64,000 nt of DNA from Stenopsyche tienmushanensis. Lineage: Eukaryota > Arthropoda > Insecta > Trichoptera > Stenopsychidae. Within the stretch, counting starts at the first letter, position 1, and every line of letters starts with the position of its first letter. The position numbers and the translations under genes were made by a program. The stretch is taken from the NCBI GenBank assembly GCA_008973525.1, contig WACJ01000056.1, positions 434,001 to 498,000 on the forward strand, read 5' to 3'. Below are positions 57,484-64,000 of the stretch, piece after piece. The notes beneath the pieces were generated by a model. It made no database searches and was not told the DNA's origin. It saw only the letters and a program-made list of their open reading frames with translations.

Positions 57484-60400
57484 CTTAATATATTTGTGCA
57501 GTATTTTGTGAATTTCAATTAAACACAATCATTTTTCGATGCTACATAAATGTTGTAATATTACTTTCTGAATGATCCTCGTGTCGACATTAAATATTCA
57601 TTTAGGGATTGATTGAGATTCGAATTAATATTTATTTTCGATAAATTTAAAAATAACATATTGGGAAGCACTGAAACGTTTTGTACTTAACAGAGACATT
57701 TACTCTGAATTAGATGCCCAAAGCTGGTAGTAAATAAATTAATAAACATTTCGTAAGCGTATGAATGCACGCACGTATAGAATGTTAACTTGATATAACG
57801 AATTCTTTATTAAGGTTTATGTCCCTATAGCTTCGCAGCTTAATATCATTCCAACTGCCGCTTGCGTTCAATTTGGGCGTCATTAACGATCAGAATGTTA
57901 CCATAGAAACAAAGTATGTAGGACATTTTACGAAAGAGTACTTCCGAGAACCATTCCAAGTGAATTTCGTTCGCAATTTTGGAGCGAGTGGCGATTATTA
58001 TGTTACTTTTATACTCGACAAGCTCACGGGGTGCGCTTTTTTCGCATGGCATAAATTATGCAGTCGAGACCTCACATCTTTCAGGAGGGGTAATCGTCCT
58101 TTGAGACGCCTTAAGGATCTTGCAATTCCTCAGTACTTTGATAAGGCATATCCTAGATTGACTTCCTGCAATCGATGGCAGCGAGCTAATTATGCCGGCT
58201 AACATGGCGCCATAAGTATGCACAAAGAAAATAAATTGTCGAGCTTCTAATTTTCTCATGCAGTGCTTCCTGTGGAGCCTTAACAATGATCTCCGAGCCG
58301 GGAAGTTATTTAAATTTTATACAACCTGCAAGTTACAAAGTGGCCTCGCGTTTAATGTTAAAGTCTTTGATGTATTAAGTGAGTTCGTTTTTATTCTGGA
58401 CTCTGTTTTACCTGAATAGAAAAAGTTTTCTACGTTCCATATTTAATTTTCTTATTAGTTTTTCCTTTGCAGTCCTTTATAAAATGTATGGTTCAATTAT
58501 GTAGCACTCCATACCTGTCTTTAGCATCCTAGAACAATGACAAAAGCTCGCTTTATTGTACTTGGAATAGTTTTAATTTTAAAATAGCGCTACATTCACA
58601 ATAATGGCATGATTTAAATGTTAATAATCTCTTTGATTTAAATTTTATGGGATTTTCCATTTATTTCGGCACATTTAAATGCTAAAGGACTTGATATTTA
58701 TAGTTCATTGTTTAAGAAGATTTGATAAATATCATTAAATTATAGAAATACTCCAAAATTGTCGATAAATCTTGAGCTTTAATATGAAATTCATAATCAA
58801 GACCTATTAAAACCTTTCTTAAGAGTTCAATAATAGTTTATAAAAAATATATAAGATACATGGCATCAATTTATTATACTTCTGAGGGGAACGCTCTAAA
58901 AAAAAACTAAATTAAAGCATCTCCATTTATATCGCAATTTTTAGACAAACCTTGTGTATATAAAATCTACCCTTTCTACCCAAGGATATTTGAAGATCAA
59001 AACTATTCAAATCATGACCTGATTATATCTTTATACTACACCGGAGAACATACACGCTACGCTCTAATATACATAATACACTTGTATTTGCTTTCTGTTG
59101 TTTAGCTATTTTTTCCTATTAATATATTGCGAAAATAAAAGAACAAGTTTACCATGCAAGCCTGTCAGTTTATTTCTGAAGGAGTAGATTTTGCAAATGA
59201 GTAGTGATACTCGGCTAATAACGCCACTCCAGAACAGTCAAGGGGGAATAATAAAATTGGTTAACAATAAGAATGATGCGAATATCTTAATTATCAAAAC
59301 AAACTCCTGTTCGCAAGATAACACGAACAATCGAGTTTCGATTTCAAGATACTCATTCTGTTATTAATAGCTTATTAATAAATTTTATGACAGTTAATAT
59401 ATTCTTTAGAATAATAAATATGAACGATTTACAAGTTTCTATTTATAAAAATATATTGAGAATGTTTATACGTGTAGGGGTACCTTTACGGTATGATTTT
59501 GCCATCGATGCACGAGTGTATGATGAAACGCAAGACATCCGTCTGTCTCACGATTTCCAGTCCGATAGGATTAACATCTGAGGGGGCTTCCGTGATCGTA
59601 CAGATTATAGAATACCCCGGATACTCATTTATTCCCGAAAATTCCGCAAAAAACCATAAAAGAGTGGCTACGAGGTCTGTATGTCTAACTGGTCCGCTTT
59701 TCGGATCACTGACATGACGAATGAGCGCCTCAACACAACAACTGAGGAGTTATCGCAAACACGGGGATCCCATTGGAACTATAGTATACGAATAGGATGG
59801 GTGCTATAGAATAGGATGGGTACGCCTTCTTTACAACATAATAAGATACTTCTTTTTTGAATAGCATTATAACTGATAACAAATAATGACTGATTTACGA
59901 TGATATACAACGAACAAATAAATGTCTTTACACAATGTAAACTGTGGCCCTAACTATGACCTGTGCTGATCCACAATTTTTTATAGTCACCAGCTGTTTG
60001 CAATCATTTGCAGACTTTTTAGATTATTGACGCATTTTAAACATTATTGAAATTATAGCTTTTCATACAACCTGCTCTTAGATTGATAATATTTTTCAAA
60101 TAAATCCATGAGCTATGAATAAGTCACGATTCGTTCGAGCAGCACGGGGTCAATAATCAGCGTCTCTAAATAACCGCCGTGAATTTAAATTCTTTGAATG
60201 ATCATCCTATTCATATTATTTGGGGCATGTGAATTGTTCAACGACCATTGAGATTTCGTCGAAATAATATTCTGGCAATTTCATGCTGTATAATTTTGTA
60301 TTGCTCGAATGTGAAGGCAATGACTCAAAATTTTTCGGCTGTGCTCACTTCAAATCAATATTTCGCCCTGAAAAATATTTCATGTTATTAGTATAAGTAA

Positions 60401-61520
60401 GATTTTATATTTAGATTATCTTATTCTTTGCCATCAGTGAACATTCATTCGTTTAGTGAGCATGCAATCTTGATCAGAAATCGGATTTTTTTTTGCAAGT
60501 TTGATACATTATAACTACTCAATAATTATAGTTTTAATAATATTTTATTCAAATATAATATTGGTCACATCTGTATATAACATATTAAAAAAAAATTTGA
60601 TTAAAAATAATATTTAATGTATCAATTTTTTGTATACAAAGTTGTATTGATGAAATGCATAGATCTGTGCGCACCGTATTTATAGAGTTAATATGGCGCC
60701 ATTATTCCTTGTAGCCGTATAAAATTGGCAAATATTTCTTGGAGGTATCGTAACATATTTGATGAGTTCTGCTACAATTTTAGCACAGTCTGGCCTCCAT
60801 CTAAACATCAATGTTGGTGTTAAGGCCTTCGGAGCCAACTTTGATAAGGCGCACTTTGATGATTAATTAATATTTATACATCGGTTGCGCGATATATAAA
60901 TTACAAGCAGGCCTCATCCGAGCACCCTGGGCCTCGAATTTTACAATCCCTCAAAATTAATGTTTCACCCTGACATGTCCCGTATCCGGTACCTGCACAA
61001 ATTAAGCATTCAATCTACACGCTGCGAATTTCGTGTTGTTTGCAAACTTCAGATTTAACATACCAGTTACTCAGGGCGTGTTTGGCCGCGTGCTTCCATC
61101 CTACGAGATGTGGCGTCATACAAGTTTCTGAACCCTATTTATGATGCTGAACATTTGAGAAGCGTTCGAGTGCGAATTTGCAAATTTTTCGATTAATAAT
61201 TAAGCAGCCGAAATCCGTATAATGTGTTGGCAAACGTCGATGCGAGCAACATTAATTAGGCGCCCTTGGTGTCGTAGGTCTTAGCGCTTTAATCACGGAT
61301 TCAGTCTTTTGACGAGACCCTGGAGGATATGTCTTATGTGTATCATCACACACAATATTTATGAATGATTTATTTATATGAAATTGAAACTCAATACTTT
61401 ATTGCAATCCATGCCTCCAAGTTGACGGGCATTAGCTATTGAGCGTTGGCTGGAAGGAATATGGTTAAAGGTTAATCGCTTGATTTTGGCAGGTAAATGT
61501 ATTGAATAATTAAAGATGTA
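57484..61520. other. Non-coding stretch
   Basis: A frame at 57873-58202 (109 codons, plus) overlaps open minus-strand frames and has no recognised domain. GAATAGGATGGGT is duplicated at about 59787-59823. A balanced patch lies at 60.7-61.3 kb. No gene or element is supported. Confidence 0.45.
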
Positions 61521-61673
61521 TTAACCTTCCCCTACTGGTGATGTTTTCCGTATAATTTTCTAACTTTAAAAAATTATTACATTTCAACCTCAACTCTAAT
61601 GAATAAAAGTAATAGTGGTGTACCAAATACATATCATCGGTGATTATTTTTAATACAGTAAGGAAAAGATTAA
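61521..61673. mobile_element. piggyBac-like MITE
   Basis: The left end is TTAACCTTCCCCTACTGGTG and the right end on the minus strand TTAATCTTTTCCTTACTG. Both begin at a TTAA, the target duplicated by piggyBac-type elements, and both share the C/T-CTT-CC-TACTG core. At 153 bp it is non-coding. A related left end is at 50651. Confidence 0.5.
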
Positions 61674-61730
61674 TATATATGTCAATAGGAGAATTTTATA
61701 GCATATTATATAAATAATTGAGTACATCTA
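61674..61730. other. Short spacer between two elements
   Basis: AT-rich sequence between the TTAA element and the mariner below. The TA at 61729-61730 is the presumed mariner target. Confidence 0.6.
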
Positions 61731-62648
61731 ACAAATCACTCAATAAGTTCGTAGGATGATACATAATTGGCACCACTATTGGCAAATCCAAATGATTTTT
61801 AAAAAGTAACAATTTTTGAATAATTTATGTCAAAATTACATAAAAATCTGATGTATAACTCACAAATTACAGTGGTTTTAGTGATACTTTGCTTTTTAAT
61901 AGTAAAATACCGTTCATCATTTCTTAATAAATGTTCCATTGAAACCAATGACAGGGAAGTGGTTTCGTGATTTTAAATGCGACTGGCACTTAAAATAATT
62001 TTGGTCTATCGTTAATTAAACTTCTGTCAGATGATTCTGACACCCTATATATATATATATCAGAAAGCAGTGTATTCATCATTTTGCATCAATGTTTGTC
62101 CATAAGAAAGCTCTGTTCAGATTGAGTACCGCGTTTGCTCACATTCGATCAAAAACAACAACGCGTCCATAATTCAGAGCGCTGTTTGGAGCTTATAAAA
62201 AATGATTTTATAAAATTTTGTTCTCTGTATTTTGGGATGCGCACGTTATTCTCTTCATCGATTGCTTTGAGAAAGGAATGAATGTATATTTGCAAAAAAC
62301 GTCCCAAAATGAAGAAAAAAAGTGCTCTTTCACCACGACGATGCATTGTGTGTCACAAATCGATCGCAGTATTGCATGGCAAAATTGCACGAAATGCACT
62401 TTAAATTGCTTCTCCATCCACTGAATACTTGTTTGTAGACCTAAAAATAATCCTCTGAGAAAAGAAATTTGGCTCTGACGAAGAAGTGATTGTCAATTCT
62501 GAAGCTTGTTTTGAGGCCTATAAATCGTTCTACAAAAATGCATTGAATTGTTTGTTTGTTGGTATGAATGTATCACTCTTAAAAGAGACTATGTTTATGA
62601 ATAAATTAGTTGTTTATTAGTCATCCTACGAATTTATTGAGTGAGTGT
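61731..62648 (+). pseudogene. mariner element with both inverted repeats, internally deleted
   Basis: TCACTCAATAAGTTCGTAGG at 61736 is matched on the minus strand by TCACTCAATAAATTCGTAGG from 62644, 23 of 24 bases over the repeat (61736-61759 and 62621-62644). TA lies outside each end (61729-61730, 62649-62650). The plus strand encodes RLLTFDQKQQRVHNSERCLE and LIKNDF from 62132, then jumps to VFWDAHVILFIDCFEKG at 62227, so the first catalytic Asp region is deleted. HHDDALCV (62331) keeps the second Asp, followed by MAKLHEMHFKLLLHP. The third-Asp block after HP is lost. This is a mauritiana-like lineage, related to the fragments at 39.84 and 57.34 kb. It is inactive but has mobilisable ends. 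Confidence 0.85.
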
Positions 62649-64000
62649 TAAACTTAATGCAAGACTGAATATTTCTGCTAATAGAATCAAGAGCTGCTCG
62701 ATGAAGATTCGTGAAATTACTCCCAATATTTGGTGATGAAATACAATATCTAAAATGGAGTCAACGTAGTGGAAATACAACATATATCTTACTCTTAAAA
62801 GTTTTATTGTTTGAAAACCTGCTGAAAAGGTCATAGCGATTGTTTTCTGTGGTAATAAATAACTTTAATACTGAATTCTTACCACAGACGACTGCCATAA
62901 CTGAAAGACTTAAACAATCGCTTCTTTCTCATCAAAAAATGCGATAAAAGCTCCCAAAAGATAAACTGCGCTTTCATGATAACATATCAGTACTTTTATC
63001 CCCAGAAAAACCAACGTTCGTATAATAAAATTTTGCTCAAACTTCTATTAATTATTTATAAAATAACATCAAAACTTTCTATTAGATCATTGGATATATA
63101 GTATTTAAATATATATACCCGATGAATTCCTGTATTTGCTTCCAATGTATATTCCCGGATAAATGAAGTTCATTTTTGTGCTGAAATAGCATTCTCATTG
63201 CTGTTCGATTAAATAAATTGCTTATCTAATAACCTTTTTTATTATACACCACGATGGATAATCCTATTTGTAATGCAACATGGGGCTCAGACAAACCCCT
63301 TTAACAATTTGATCGAAAACGTTGAAGAATTTCAATTTATGTCTGCAATCGACGCATTCTTAATCCTTAAAATGAATTAAACTGGGATACACTTTGAACA
63401 TAGTGAAATTATTTTATCGAGTGAACTTAAAATGATTATGGCATATTATTTCATGATCATGAACAATCACACACACGTACGTCCCAAATATCAGAAATGT
63501 GTAAATATAGCATATGAAATGTGCTTGTGTAATATATAATAAAATAGGCGCGCTGTTGGTCTGGTGGTTGCTTTATGCTACGTATGGATACGCATAAAAT
63601 AAAAGCGCAGTATATGCGACGGAAACAAAGAGTTTCACTTTTCGTGACGTTCAAGCTGATTTATCCAACGGCATCCATAGTAATTTCGCTTCAAAAATTA
63701 TTACAATAATTCCCTAACCTTTATTGTTCCCAAATGAAATATTGTCGACGATGTTAATATGCTTCTTAATATAAATTTATTACATCTTATCCAATACTTT
63801 CAGTCGTGAGTACTTTTGTGATTTTGTGACTTTGTGAAGGTTTTCTTCCATATATTTTCAATTGCTCAATGAGATATACCGATTAAATGTTTATTCATAT
63901 CATGATTCCGCGAACTTTTGGAAGTTTGATAAATGTTTCCAAGTTGTATCGCTAAGCTTTGTATAAACTTTATACGAGTTTAAGGCTATTGGCGCACGTA
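62649..64000. other. Non-coding stretch
   Basis: AT-rich to the end of the window, with short frames only. No element ends or RNA genes were recognised. Confidence 0.5.

Noticed and set aside
57873..58202. 109-codon plus-strand open frame
   Set aside because: Antisense frames are also open and no domain is visible.
1..64000. CRISPR arrays, bacterial operons, integrated viral genes, mitochondrial insertions
   Set aside because: No spaced direct repeats, no dense same-strand coding, and no recognisable viral or mitochondrial proteins were seen.

Overview
This is AT-rich eukaryotic nuclear DNA, most likely from an insect. The evidence is the transposon content: several mariner lineages of the kind common in insects, two decayed R1-clade non-LTR retrotransposons, a small LTR family, hAT-, piggyBac- and pogo-like termini, and one large fold-back element. 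I could not fix the order, and no bacterial, viral or organelle gene was recognised. No intact host protein gene, exon chain, rRNA or CRISPR array could be supported. The window is best read as intergenic or long-intron DNA with nested, mutually damaged mobile elements.

Layout, 0-16 kb: an R1-clade reverse-transcriptase relic (1.38-2.28 kb, minus); a pogo-like short element (4.38-4.58 kb); one copy of a dispersed repeat (4.60-4.83 kb) and T-rich repeats; an LTR fragment (6.37-6.49 kb); a short-element family with ends containing CAGGGAAACTACC (8.6, 10.3, 14.6 and 15.4-15.8 kb), one copy of which keeps the C-terminus of a Tc1/mariner-superfamily transposase; and two mariner 3' ends flanking an unclassified repeat (10.9-11.5 kb). 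Layout, 16-33 kb: a Tc1-like relic (19.8-20.3 kb), a second copy of the unclassified repeat (21.6-21.8 kb), a CpG-rich patch with CRE-, E-box- and ETS-like motifs (22.3-22.56 kb), mariner copies (23.84-24.67 and 26.38-26.75 kb) and a 550-bp fold-back element (30.72-31.27 kb).

Layout, 33-64 kb: two near-complete solo LTRs (33.13-33.57 and 35.45-35.87 kb), a Tc1-like relic (38.08-38.79 kb), mariner pieces (39.84 and 44.78 kb), a hAT-like element (45.62-46.65 kb), a TIR-bounded mariner (46.85-47.67 kb), a pogo/Tigger-like piece (47.7-48.15 kb), a 43-bp tandem duplication (50.07 kb), an internally deleted LTR element (52.62-53.08 kb), a Tc1-like element interrupted by an LTR (53.29-54.14 kb), an LTR abutting a second R1 relic (55.87-56.88 kb), a collapsed mariner (57.34 kb), a piggyBac-like short element (61.52 kb) and a TIR-bounded mariner (61.73-62.65 kb).

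Nothing here works together as a pathway. The shared biology is transposon turnover: every recognisable transposase or reverse transcriptase has stops, frameshifts or lost catalytic segments, so none looks autonomous. The main unexplained items are the fold-back element, the repeat shared by 11.04 and 21.61 kb, the 211-codon open frame without any ATG at 42.47-43.11 kb, and the CpG-rich patch. I did not find a convincing new biological system. All family assignments come from reading motifs by eye; no database search was run.
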